NCBI GenBank assembly: GCA_034439615.1
Contig: JAWXAT010000056.1
Location: 21,699-85,698, forward strand
Direction of reading: 5' to 3'
Length of the DNA stretch: 64,000 nt
Source of the DNA: Oligoflexia bacterium
Lineage (GTDB): Bacteria; Bdellovibrionota; Bdellovibrionia; JABDDW01
The notes under the pieces were generated by a model, which saw nothing but the letters and a program-made list of their open reading frames with translations, was not told where the DNA came from and did no database searches. Shown here one piece after another: positions 38,994 through 46,542 of this stretch (position 1 is its first letter; each line of letters begins with the position of its first letter). The position numbers were made by a program, and so were the translations under genes.

Positions 38994-40772
38994 ATGTATC
39001 CTTACGGTGCAATTGGAAATTGTCATATCAACGCTCTCGTTAAAGATTGTGGTTCCATTGACTGGTTATGTTTGCCAAGACCTGACAGCCCACCAGTTTT
39101 TGGAAAAATATTAGACCCTCAAGGGGGTCATTTTTCCATTTTGTCACCAGATGGTGCAAAGGGCGTTCCACGCTATATTTCAAATACAAATATTCTTGAA
39201 ACTCACTTCACCCAAAAAAACGGTGCTGAATATAAAATCATCGACTTTTGCCCACGCTTTGAACAATTCGGCAGAATATATCGTCCACCCACATTGATAA
39301 GAAAAGTTATTCCCATTAAAGGCTCACCGACAATTCAAGTGGATTGCAAACCTGTAGATGGATGGTCAAAAACTCCACTTGGAGTCACTCAAGGAAACAG
39401 TCATATTCGTTTTCAAAAAGGACAATCTGACGATTCAGCTTTAAGACTCACAACAAATATGCCCATGACATATTTGATTGATAATGTTTCATTTGCATTT
39501 CACGAACCGATTTATTTTGTATTAACTTGGGGATCCTCACTTGAAAGTGATATTCGACCCACTGTTGAAATGTTTCTTATTCAAACAACCGATTATTGGC
39601 GTACTTGGGTTAAACACTGTAATATTCCAACTTTATTTCAACAAGAAGTCATTCGCTCAGCCCTTGCCTTAAAACTTCATTGTTACGAAGACACAGGTGC
39701 AATTTTGGCTTCACTCACGTGTAGCTTACCAGAAGAAGTAGGACACGAAAGAAATTGGGATTACCGTTTTTGTTGGTTGCGAGATGCTTATTTTTCACTC
39801 TCCGCATTTCACAATCTAGGTCATTTTGAAGAGATGGAAGGATTCTTAAAATTCTTACTTCAAATCGCAGAAAATGCAAAACAAGATGGTCTGCACCCTG
39901 TTTATAAACTTGATTCCACATTACCACTACCTGAACTCAGCCATGATAACTGGACAGGTTTTGACGGTTCAAAACCTGTAAGATCTGGCAATGATGCGGC
40001 GACACACGTGCAAAATGATGTCTACGGTGAAATGATTCTTTGTTTAGCTCCTCTTTTCTTTGATGATAGATTTAGCAGTCATCGAACATCAGCACTTGAA
40101 TCACTGATAGGAAAACTTGCCAATCAGTGCATTGCTACCTTGGGTGTAGTTGATGCAGGAGTTTGGGAATTTCGAAATGCATGGAAAGTACATTCTTTTT
40201 CGACATTATTGTGCTGGGCAGGTATTGAACGTGTTGAGCGATTGGTAAAACTGGGTAAATGTAATTTCGATTTAGAAAAGTTAACACAAGGAAAACTCAA
40301 AGCCGAAGCATTACTTAAAGGTTCAACGATCGCAGGCTCTGTACGAAATAGTTCTGATGACCCTTCATTTGATGCATCACTCTCACTTTTACCAATATTA
40401 CGATACTCTGACAAAGAGCTCAGCCGTAAGACACTCTATGAGATTATGGAAAACTTAGGTATGAAAGAAGGCGATGAACCACCCGCCTTTTTTTATCGCT
40501 ATATTAAAAAAGATGATTTCGGAAATCCAAAAACTCCATTTCTTGCAATTTCGTTTTGGATGGCCAGTGCTTTTGCTGCCATTGGTGATGTGAAAATGGC
40601 ACATTCGATCATTGAAAAAACTAAAGTTTCGGCCAATTCTCTAGGTCTCTACTCTGAGCATTATAATTCTAAAACTAAGATGCAATTGGGCAATTTCCCT
40701 CAAGCCTATTCACACGTAGGGCTTATCAATTCAGCCTTTGCAGTTAGCCCCCCATGGGATCAAATTTTATAG
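38994..40772 (+). CDS. GH15 family glycoside hydrolase (trehalase/glucoamylase type)
   Basis: 592 residues. The N-terminal beta domain opens YGAIGNCHINALVKDCGSIDWLCLPRPDSPPVFGKIL. The (alpha/alpha)6 domain has the family signature ERNWDYRFCWLRDAYFSLSAFHNLGH and a later GDEPPAFFYRYIKKDDFGNP. Bacterial GH15 proteins of this exact layout are trehalases or glucoamylases. The otsAB neighbours favour trehalose turnover. AAGGAAAT precedes the ATG. It looks complete. Confidence 0.92.
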   Translation: MYPYGAIGNCHINALVKDCGSIDWLCLPRPDSPPVFGKILDPQGGHFSILSPDGAKGVPRYISNTNILETHFTQKNGAEYKIIDFCPRFEQFGRIYRPPTLIRKVIPIKGSPTIQVDCKPVDGWSKTPLGVTQGNSHIRFQKGQSDDSALRLTTNMPMTYLIDNVSFAFHEPIYFVLTWGSSLESDIRPTVEMFLIQTTDYWRTWVKHCNIPTLFQQEVIRSALALKLHCYEDTGAILASLTCSLPEEVGHERNWDYRFCWLRDAYFSLSAFHNLGHFEEMEGFLKFLLQIAENAKQDGLHPVYKLDSTLPLPELSHDNWTGFDGSKPVRSGNDAATHVQNDVYGEMILCLAPLFFDDRFSSHRTSALESLIGKLANQCIATLGVVDAGVWEFRNAWKVHSFSTLLCWAGIERVERLVKLGKCNFDLEKLTQGKLKAEALLKGSTIAGSVRNSSDDPSFDASLSLLPILRYSDKELSRKTLYEIMENLGMKEGDEPPAFFYRYIKKDDFGNPKTPFLAISFWMASAFAAIGDVKMAHSIIEKTKVSANSLGLYSEHYNSKTKMQLGNFPQAYSHVGLINSAFAVSPPWDQIL

Positions 40773-40823
40773 TGGGTGTAATTTTGAAACTTCATCTTGC
40801 ATGGGATAATAGTTCCAGCGACA

Positions 40824-41336
40824 ATGTCTTATATGCATGCAAAACTTCTAAATGATATTCAAAGTAAGTGGGATTCATATTTTGAACAACTCCCTAAGCC
40901 CTACACCCCGCTTTCGTCGAACAGCTTTGATGTGAGATGGAATTCAAAAATGCGTTCACGTGCTGGTGTTTGTTATCCTTATAAAAACTTAATCGTGCTT
41001 AATCCTCATCTTTTAAAAACAGCTGATATACTTGAAGAAGTTTATATTCATGAACTGTGTCATCTTGTTGTATCCAAAAGGTGGCCCTTAGCCCTTGCTC
41101 ATGGCGCAAAATGGCAAGGGCTAATGCGACTTTGTGGATTTGAACCCAAACGATGTCATGAACTCGTTGTTGAAAAAAAACATAAACAAAGACGTTGGCC
41201 TGTGACTTGTAATTGCAAAACACATTTGATAACTACTGTACTCTATAATCGCCTCACCCGCGGTACTCATTACAAATGTCTTAGTTGCAAAGGATTACTA
41301 AAACATGAACAAACTAAAAGCACTCAAGCTTCTTAA
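40824..41336 (+). CDS. SprT-like zinc metalloprotease
   Basis: About 170 residues with the metal-binding motif YIHELCHLVVSK and a downstream HGAKWQGLM His. A C-terminal zinc ribbon has cysteines in CNCKTH and CLSCKG. Family members include SprT and SPRTN-like proteases that act on DNA-bound proteins. The ATG at 40824 is chosen over an upstream TTG (40797); neither has a strong ribosome site, so translation may be coupled to the GH15 gene, which ends 51 bases earlier. Overlaps ykvA by 32 bases. Confidence 0.86.
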   Translation: MSYMHAKLLNDIQSKWDSYFEQLPKPYTPLSSNSFDVRWNSKMRSRAGVCYPYKNLIVLNPHLLKTADILEEVYIHELCHLVVSKRWPLALAHGAKWQGLMRLCGFEPKRCHELVVEKKHKQRRWPVTCNCKTHLITTVLYNRLTRGTHYKCLSCKGLLKHEQTKSTQAS

Positions 41337-41631
41337 GAAAGCACAACGCCTCACTAGCGACAATAAAGATCAGTTTATCGATATTCAATCCGATCTGAAT
41401 GTACTTTTCGAAATGGTTAAATCATGGACTACAGGTGGGTATAAAAAAATCCCATGGAAGACCATTGGTCTCATTGTCGCGGGTCTTGTCTATCTTGTAA
41501 ATCCACTTGATGTACTTCCTGATTTTATACCACTGCTTGGTTTTTCTGATGATTTGACTTTTTTTGCATTTATCATCAGTTCGCTTAAATCTGACATTAA
41601 AGAATATAAAAAATCAAAATTTGATTTATAA
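41305..41631 (+). CDS. YkvA-family (DUF1232) membrane protein
   Basis: 108 residues. The DUF1232 core IGLIVAGLVYLVNPLDVLPDFIPLLGFSDDLTFFAFII includes the diagnostic NPLDVLPDFIP motif and one or two membrane helices. Function unknown in the family. It overlaps the SprT-like gene by 32 bases, suggesting co-expression. Confidence 0.9.
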   Translation: MNKLKALKLLKKAQRLTSDNKDQFIDIQSDLNVLFEMVKSWTTGGYKKIPWKTIGLIVAGLVYLVNPLDVLPDFIPLLGFSDDLTFFAFIISSLKSDIKEYKKSKFDL

Positions 41632-41668
41632 GCCCTGATTTATTTTTGCTGCACCACGCTAAACTATA

Positions 41669-41685
41669 CTGGCATTCTCTTTGCT
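41669..41685 (+). promoter_or_regulatory. sigma-54 promoter for the Gfo/Idh gene
   Basis: CTGGCATTCTCTTTGCT keeps TGGCA-N6-TTGCT with GG at 41671 and GC at 41683. Predicted start near 41696, 22 bases before the GTG. Confidence 0.82.
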
Positions 41686-41717
41686 ATATCTAGCTCTCGT
41701 TATAGAAGGAGATAGAT

Positions 41718-42833
41718 GTGCCTAAAAAATTAAAAAATAAAATCAGATACGCTGTTGTAGGTCTTGGTCATATTTCCCAAGTTGCAGTATTACCCGCATT
41801 TAAACACGCAAAAAACTCTGAACTCGTTGCACTCATCTCATCTGATCCTGTGAAATTAAAAAAACTCAGTAAAAAATATCACGTGAAACACACTTATTCT
41901 TACGAACAATATGATGATTGTTTAAGGAGTGGTGAAATAGATGCCATCTATATTGCGCTCCCCAATAATATGCACAGAGAATACACAGAACGTGCTGCTC
42001 AGGCAGGTATTCATGTGCTTTGCGAAAAACCCATGGCTGTTACTGAACAAGATAGCAAAGCCATGTTTGAATGTGCCCAAGAACACAATACAAAACTAAT
42101 GATTGCCTATCGCCTTCACTTCGAAGAAGGCAATATGCAAGCCGTGAAAATCGCTCAGTCAGGTAAACTTGGTGAGCTACGACTTTTTAATTCAGTATTC
42201 ACTATGCAAGTCAAAAATAAAAATAACATCAGGCTACAAGATCACTTAGGTGGCGGTACACTCTATGACATTGGTATTTATTGCATCAACGCTGCTCGCT
42301 ACATATTTCAAGATGAGCCATTAGAAGTATTTGCATTTAGTGCTAATAACGGTGACACGCGTTTTGAACAGGTCGAAGAAATGGTAACAGCAGTTATGCG
42401 CTTTCCAAAAGAAAGATTAGCAACGTTTACTGCGAGTTTTGGGGCTGTCGGCACTTCAATGTATGAAATCGTAGGAACCAAAGGAAAATTGCGTGTTGAG
42501 CCTGCCTTTGAATACGCTGAAGCACTAAAACACGAGATAACAATTAATGGAAAAACGCTTAAGAAAAAATTTGCAAGACGCGATCAATTCGCAGCTGAGC
42601 TTCATTATTTTTCAAATTGTGTTTTAAAAAATGAAGATCCGCAACCCTCAGGATTAGAAGGGATGGCGGATGTACAAATCATCAGAGCCCTTTATGAATC
42701 AGCAAAAAGAGGACAACTTGTTAAGATTCATCCATCGCATCCAGAAAAACGTCCAAACTTAACACGAACAATTAGAAAACCACCAGTTCAAGAACCCACG
42801 CTAGTTAATACTTCGAGTACTACAAAAGATTAA
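41718..42833 (+). CDS. Gfo/Idh/MocA-family oxidoreductase
   Basis: 371 residues from a GTG with AAGGAG seven bases upstream. The Rossmann motif is GLGHISQVAVLPAF, the family EKP motif is in HVLCEKPMAV, and GGGTLYDIGIYCINAARYIF is the usual active-site helix with Asp. It probably oxidises or reduces a sugar with NAD(P), similar in form to glucose-fructose oxidoreductase. No Tat signal is present, so it is cytoplasmic. The Pro/Lys-rich C-terminal tail is unusual. Followed by a terminator. Confidence 0.9.
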   Translation: MPKKLKNKIRYAVVGLGHISQVAVLPAFKHAKNSELVALISSDPVKLKKLSKKYHVKHTYSYEQYDDCLRSGEIDAIYIALPNNMHREYTERAAQAGIHVLCEKPMAVTEQDSKAMFECAQEHNTKLMIAYRLHFEEGNMQAVKIAQSGKLGELRLFNSVFTMQVKNKNNIRLQDHLGGGTLYDIGIYCINAARYIFQDEPLEVFAFSANNGDTRFEQVEEMVTAVMRFPKERLATFTASFGAVGTSMYEIVGTKGKLRVEPAFEYAEALKHEITINGKTLKKKFARRDQFAAELHYFSNCVLKNEDPQPSGLEGMADVQIIRALYESAKRGQLVKIHPSHPEKRPNLTRTIRKPPVQEPTLVNTSSTTKD

Positions 42834-42891
42834 GTGAAGAAGTAATCGAAGTATCTCATCGCCTAGTCTCACCTAACCCCGAATCGACAAT

Positions 42892-42935
42892 AAAAGAGAG
42901 AGGACCTGCAATGGGTCTTCTCTCTTTAGTTTTAT
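42892..42935 (+). terminator. rho-independent terminator after the oxidoreductase
   Basis: AAAGAGAGAGGACC pairs with GGTCTTCTCTCTTT around loop TGCAAT with one G-T pair, then TTTAGTTTT. Confidence 0.85.
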
Positions 42936-43002
42936 GTCACGTCATATTAACCCACCTTTGAGTAACAATGCCTCATAAATCTAATTTTAAGGCTATAGGG
43001 TT

Positions 43003-43019
43003 TTGGCAGCAAGATTGCA
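43003..43019 (+). promoter_or_regulatory. sigma-54 promoter for the 43079-43797 operon
   Basis: TTGGCAGCAAGATTGCA has GG at 43005 and GC at 43017, with full TGGCA and TTGCA boxes. The predicted leader is about 48 bases. A TGAGTAAC element lies about 40 bases upstream at 42959-42966. Confidence 0.85.
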
Positions 43020-43078
43020 AATACAACACTGGAATATATTAACACGCAAAAAAAATGCGCGCATAACTGGAGAAAAAA

Positions 43079-43471
43079 ATGGCTAATCAAAAAAGTACAG
43101 GTCAAAAAGAAAATAAAAGAAAAAATATTAGATCCCTTATTAGTGAAGGGTCATCAATGTTAAACAGCTCTGGTATTAAAGGAAGCATTCGCCGTGTCGC
43201 TGATCAAGCATGGGAAGCAGCACAACCTGAATTAGATAATGCATGGAGCGAAATCAGAAAAAGTCTTGAACTAGCTATGGATGATGTACGTCAAGGTATT
43301 GATAAAGCCCTTATGAGCATTCTTAAAGGTGTTGATAGTGCAAAAGACACCCTTATTAAAACAGGCATTGCTTCAACAGTAAGTGCTGCTGCATCTGCAT
43401 CATCAAAATCAACTGGATCAAAATCTTCCAGTTCAAAATCATCAACTAACACACCATCAAATCAGCAGTAA
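43079..43471 (+). CDS. low-complexity Ser-rich stress-like protein
   Basis: 130 residues. A basic N-terminus (KENKRKNIRSLISEGSSML) leads to an amphipathic helical middle (AWEAAQPELDNAWSEIRKSLELAMDDVRQGIDKAL..) and a Ser/Lys/Thr repeat tail (ASSKSTGSKSSSSKSS). There is no signal peptide. The hydrophilic helical pattern recalls late-embryogenesis or apolipoprotein-like protective proteins, a resemblance of composition only. First gene behind a perfect sigma-54 promoter; ribosome site TGGAG. Confidence 0.62.
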   Translation: MANQKSTGQKENKRKNIRSLISEGSSMLNSSGIKGSIRRVADQAWEAAQPELDNAWSEIRKSLELAMDDVRQGIDKALMSILKGVDSAKDTLIKTGIASTVSAAASASSKSTGSKSSSSKSSTNTPSNQQ

Positions 43472-43500
43472 AATTAATATTAACATTTAAGGAGAAACTA

Positions 43501-43797
43501 ATGAAACAAGGTAACTTTTCAAGATCAGAAAATCGAAGTACAGCTAACCGTGGTGGAAACTTTGACATGGAAGGCGTTGAAAGCAAAGGCCGAGCTAGTC
43601 GTATGTTTAGCCAAGTATCAGAAAATATTCCCGATATGGAAGGTACACTTCGATATTTTGGTAATAACTGGAAATCCATAACTCAAGCAATTGCAGTTTT
43701 GGGTGTTCTTGGCGTTGCATCAGCATTCGCACGTCGAAGTGGTGGAAGCGCTAAAAGCAAAAAAGCTTCAAAAACTAGCTCACGCACTCGTCATTAA
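43501..43797 (+). CDS. small tail-anchored membrane protein
   Basis: 98 residues. A hydrophilic N-terminus (SRSENRSTANRGGNFDMEG) and an amphipathic segment (GRASRMFSQVSENIPDMEGTLRYF) precede one membrane helix (ITQAIAVLGVLGVASAFA) and a very basic Ser/Lys/Arg tail. The layout resembles the gene at 35603, another sigma-54-linked small membrane protein. AAGGAG precedes the ATG; the gap to the upstream gene is 29 bases. Confidence 0.65.
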   Translation: MKQGNFSRSENRSTANRGGNFDMEGVESKGRASRMFSQVSENIPDMEGTLRYFGNNWKSITQAIAVLGVLGVASAFARRSGGSAKSKKASKTSSRTRH

Positions 43798-43815
43798 TTA
43801 ATTGCATTAGATACT

Positions 43816-43857
43816 AAAGAGCCCAAAGTCATTAAACTTTGGGCTCTTTATTTTTTT
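43816..43857 (+). terminator. strong rho-independent terminator
   Basis: A perfect 14-base stem AAAGAGCCCAAAGT/ACTTTGGGCTCTTT (43816-43829 with 43836-43849) with loop CATTAA, then A and seven Ts. It abuts the stop of the convergent oxidoreductase gene. Confidence 0.95.
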
Positions 43858-45466
43858 AGATCAGACAAGACAAAGATAATCCATCGACTAATTGAGACGC
43901 ATAACCTGCTCTTTTATTTCCAGCTTTTGCGTCAATAAAAACTTTTTCTAAATCATCTAATGCAGGTCCACACAAAACTTCCCCTGTCGGGCTAAATCGA
44001 CTACCATGACAAGGGCAATCCCAAGTTTTTTCTGCTTTATTCCAATGCACAATTCCGCCAAGGTGCGGACAAACAGGAGAAAATACATGCAAGTGCTTAG
44101 TATCATCGCGATATACAGCAATTTTATCACCCTGCCTATCAACTATTTTTCCTTCACCTGAAGCAACACAATCAACGGCATCGACTTGAGTATCATCATT
44201 AATCTCAGCATCGGTTTCAGCCATTCGATCAGAAACCATACGCCTAGCCACATTTGCATTCTCACGGGTAAACTTATTAAATGATGAAAAAAGTTTTACT
44301 CTTGAGGGGTCATACAGTTCTTTTAATTCATTTTCTTTATTTAAGATAAGATCACTCATAAGTTTTGCACTCATCGTAGCGTTAGTTAATCCAACTCCAG
44401 CAAAACCAGTTGCTGTGAAAGTATTTTTTGTAAAAGGAATTTTACCTACATACGGAAGACCATCGACAGATTCAAATACTTCATCTCCCCAATAGAATTG
44501 TATATCTTCAACTTCAAATCTTTGTTTGATATATTCTTCAAGTAGTAAGTAACGTTCATATGTATTAACTTCTTGACCTGTTTTATGATCGCATCCACCG
44601 ATAATCCACAATTTATCGTCAGGGTTACCAACTTGTCGCATGTAAAAATAGGGATCATTCATATCCCAATAAAGACCAGGAGACGGCGGATTTTTTAGGC
44701 GTACTGCAAGTACATATGAAAAATATGGAGCCAATCTAGACTGCAGTGATATGTATCGACCAATGGGAGTATGTGTAGCCAAGATCAGCTGAGAACAAAC
44801 AACTTCACCTCTGTTTGTTTGAAGACGACACTTTTCTCCATCATCAATCTTATGGACTCTGGTATTTTCAAATAGGTAACTTTCGTTACCAGTAATTTTA
44901 TCTGCAATGCCATAAAGATACTTTAAAGCATGAAATTGTGCTTGCCCTTGAAATCGAATTGCACCCTCAAACGTAAACGGGAGGTTTAACTCACCAGTTA
45001 ACTGACAATCAAAACCAAGTAGTTGTGCAATTTCAGCTTGATCAACAAGTTCCTCATTCTGTTTACTTGTTTCTGCAAATTGAAAACTATCTACGCGTTT
45101 AAATTCACAATTTATTTTATAACGCTGAGTTATATTTTCGATTTGATTTATAGCCTGAATTAACGAATTTACCGCCAATCGACTATTATCTTCACCAAAA
45201 TGAGATACAAGAGTTTTTAATTTAATATCAGGTACAGCAGTAATATGCCCCGTAGTTGCACCACTTGTACCCGCTCCAACTTCATGCTCATCAAGTACTA
45301 CAACACGTAACCCGGCTTCTTTAAGATAAAGAGCAGTCGTTAAACCAGTAATTCCCGCACCTACTACCACGACGTCACAATCAATATCTCGCTCAAGCGA
45401 AGGTTGAGGTTCGCGAGAAACATCTTTTTTCCAAACTGATTTATGAACACCAAATCTTTTCATCAT
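43856..45466 (-). CDS. FAD-dependent oxidoreductase with C-terminal Rieske domain
   Basis: 536 residues from ATG 45466. The FAD-binding Rossmann motif is VVVVGAGITGLTTALYLKEAGLRVVVLDE, and the middle follows the DAO/glycine-oxidase fold (GFAGVGLTNATMSAKLMSDLIL). The C-terminal Rieske [2Fe-2S] site has CPHLGGI and CPCHGSRF ligands. Similar fusions (YhfW-like) are oxidoreductases of unknown substrate. A perfect sigma-54 promoter ends only 17 bases upstream of the ATG, leaving a leader of about seven bases and no ribosome site, so translation may be near-leaderless. Confidence 0.9.
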   Translation of the reverse strand: MMKRFGVHKSVWKKDVSREPQPSLERDIDCDVVVVGAGITGLTTALYLKEAGLRVVVLDEHEVGAGTSGATTGHITAVPDIKLKTLVSHFGEDNSRLAVNSLIQAINQIENITQRYKINCEFKRVDSFQFAETSKQNEELVDQAEIAQLLGFDCQLTGELNLPFTFEGAIRFQGQAQFHALKYLYGIADKITGNESYLFENTRVHKIDDGEKCRLQTNRGEVVCSQLILATHTPIGRYISLQSRLAPYFSYVLAVRLKNPPSPGLYWDMNDPYFYMRQVGNPDDKLWIIGGCDHKTGQEVNTYERYLLLEEYIKQRFEVEDIQFYWGDEVFESVDGLPYVGKIPFTKNTFTATGFAGVGLTNATMSAKLMSDLILNKENELKELYDPSRVKLFSSFNKFTRENANVARRMVSDRMAETDAEINDDTQVDAVDCVASGEGKIVDRQGDKIAVYRDDTKHLHVFSPVCPHLGGIVHWNKAEKTWDCPCHGSRFSPTGEVLCGPALDDLEKVFIDAKAGNKRAGYASQLVDGLSLSCLI

Positions 45467-45482
45467 ATCTATGCATTTAAAA

Positions 45483-45499
45483 TGCAATGCAGGTGCCAG
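45483..45499 (-). promoter_or_regulatory. sigma-54 promoter for the FAD/Rieske gene
   Basis: On the minus strand CTGGCACCTGCATTGCA is a full consensus match, with GG-N10-GC spacing exact. The predicted start is about 45473, very close to the ATG at 45466. Confidence 0.82.
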
Positions 45500-45564
45500 C
45501 TCTTCAATCTGAATTGTTTAAATTTTTCTATTTCATGTTCTTAAAAGCTCAACGGATAGCTCAG

Positions 45565-45624
45565 TGAGTTACCGTCAAATCTAGTACACATATTGAGCCA
45601 AAATGTCTCACAACGGGTAACTCA
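45565..45624. promoter_or_regulatory. inverted TGAGTTAC pair, candidate shared enhancer
   Basis: TGAGTTACC at 45565-45573 and GGTAACTCA at 45616-45624 are exact reverse complements. They lie between two divergent sigma-54 promoters, 54 to 118 bases from each. A further TGTCTCA is at 45604-45610. The region 45500-45677 holds no gene. An activator-binding role is inferred from position. Confidence 0.45.
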
Positions 45625-45677
45625 GACACATTTACTTTTGCAAAAGAAGTACGAGTACTTTGTATCGCTCCTCAAGC

Positions 45678-45694
45678 TTGGCAAGTGATTTGCA
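45678..45694 (+). promoter_or_regulatory. sigma-54 promoter for the 45753-46466 operon
   Basis: TTGGCAAGTGATTTGCA has full TGGCA and TTGCA boxes with GG at 45680 and GC at 45692. The predicted start is near 45705, 48 bases before a 19-codon reading frame and 125 before the first larger gene. Confidence 0.83.
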
Positions 45695-45752
45695 ATCTAA
45701 AAACATATAAGAATTTAGGGGTTTTAATTTATACAACTTATAGAGGGTATCA

Positions 45753-45812
45753 ATGGAACAAGCACTGCTTTGTTTGCCCTTAATAATTCTATATCTCATC
45801 CCGCTTAGGTGA
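45753..45812 (+). CDS. putative 19-residue hydrophobic leader peptide
   Basis: MEQALLCLPLIILYLIPLR with a ribosome site GAGGG five to six bases before the ATG. Its TGA stop overlaps an ATG that begins the stretch leading into the next gene. It is rich in Leu and Ile, and could be a small membrane peptide or a translational leader controlling the downstream gene. Too short for composition to prove coding. Confidence 0.35.
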   Translation: MEQALLCLPLIILYLIPLR

Positions 45813-45829
45813 TGAAAAGGGGAATAAAA

Positions 45830-46117
45830 ATGATTTATGAATTAGTGATCGACGGTTTCAATGAAGATGATTTTAAGAAAAACTATGAGCGTCATTTAGA
45901 TGATCTCTTAGAAAGTGCACCTTCTGACGCAAGTGCAAGTTCCAAAATTAGTAAAATTAAAAAAGGATATGAAGGCATTATCGACATCTGTTCTTCACAA
46001 GGGCACTTTGTAGCCAAAGCAATTTGTAAAGAACCCCAAGAAGTTGTACTCGCACTATTTGGACAAATCCAATCGCAATTACGCGACTGGCAAAATAATC
46101 GTCTTGTTGGCGCGTAA
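45830..46117 (+). CDS. HPF-like fold small protein (first of a tandem pair)
   Basis: 95 residues from ATG 45830, with AAGGGG seven bases upstream. The strand-helix order (YELVIDGFNEDD; FKKNYERHLDDLL; ISKIKKGYEGIIDICSSQGHFVAKAI; PQEVVLALFGQIQSQLRDWQ) resembles the alpha/beta fold of ribosome hibernation factors (HPF/YfiA), in which a stress-period protein blocks the decoding site. Sequence identity is weak, so the family call is tentative. The second gene starts 13 bases later. Downstream of a perfect sigma-54 promoter; E. coli hpf lies in the rpoN operon, a suggestive parallel. Confidence 0.55.
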   Translation: MIYELVIDGFNEDDFKKNYERHLDDLLESAPSDASASSKISKIKKGYEGIIDICSSQGHFVAKAICKEPQEVVLALFGQIQSQLRDWQNNRLVGA

Positions 46118-46130
46118 TCAGGAGAAAATG

Positions 46131-46466
46131 ATGTTTAAACAATTTAATTTTAAGAATTTTAAGCCAAGTAGCGAATTAGCAATTAAGGCAAATCTTGCAC
46201 TTTTTGAATCAGTTGATAGCGTTCCGTACGGCTCACTTAAAGAAGCTGTAATGATTAAATTAAAAAATAAATACCACTGTTTTATTGAAGTGAAATCAAA
46301 AGAGTCGCCGTTTATTGTAAAAAGTATTTCTTCTAATCCTTACATGGCACTTTCGCGACTCTCGTTAAAAATCAAAGATAAAGTTGTACGTTGGCAGACT
46401 AAACGATTTGTTGAACCATTATTAAGTCTTGTTCAAACACAAGATTACGCAGTTCAAAAAGTCTAA
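46131..46466 (+). CDS. HPF-like fold small protein (second of a tandem pair)
   Basis: 111 residues from ATG 46131, which has GGAG six bases upstream; a neighbouring ATG at 46128 is too close. The plan is that of the preceding gene: LAIKANLALFESVDSVPYGSL.., a strand pair KYHCFIEVKSKESPFIVKSI and the closing helix YMALSRLSLKIKDKVVRWQTKRF. The shared ending (QLRDWQNNRL versus VVRWQTKRF) supports duplication and divergence. Basic overall, which fits RNA binding. Role inferred only. Confidence 0.55.
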   Translation: MFKQFNFKNFKPSSELAIKANLALFESVDSVPYGSLKEAVMIKLKNKYHCFIEVKSKESPFIVKSISSNPYMALSRLSLKIKDKVVRWQTKRFVEPLLSLVQTQDYAVQKV

Positions 46467-46467
46467 T

Positions 46468-46539
46468 CCCCCCAAGCCGCGGATGAAGTGGGGCGATCCC
46501 CCCCATAACAAGCCCCCTTCTCCGCTCCCCCCCTTTTTT
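46468..46539. other. C-run-rich intergenic segment
   Basis: Four runs of C (six at 46468, seven at 46498, five at 46513, seven at 46527) followed by six T, in otherwise AT-rich DNA. GGGG-CGAT-CCCC at about 46490-46501 can form a small hairpin, so part of it may end transcription of the upstream operon. The purine-rich complement could form G-quadruplex-like structures. Confidence 0.6.
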
Positions 46540-46542
46540 AAA

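Noticed and set aside
43015..43042. Sigma-70 promoter TTGCAA-16-TATTAA before the 43079 gene
   Set aside because: The TTGCA is the -12 box of a perfect sigma-54 site, which explains it better.
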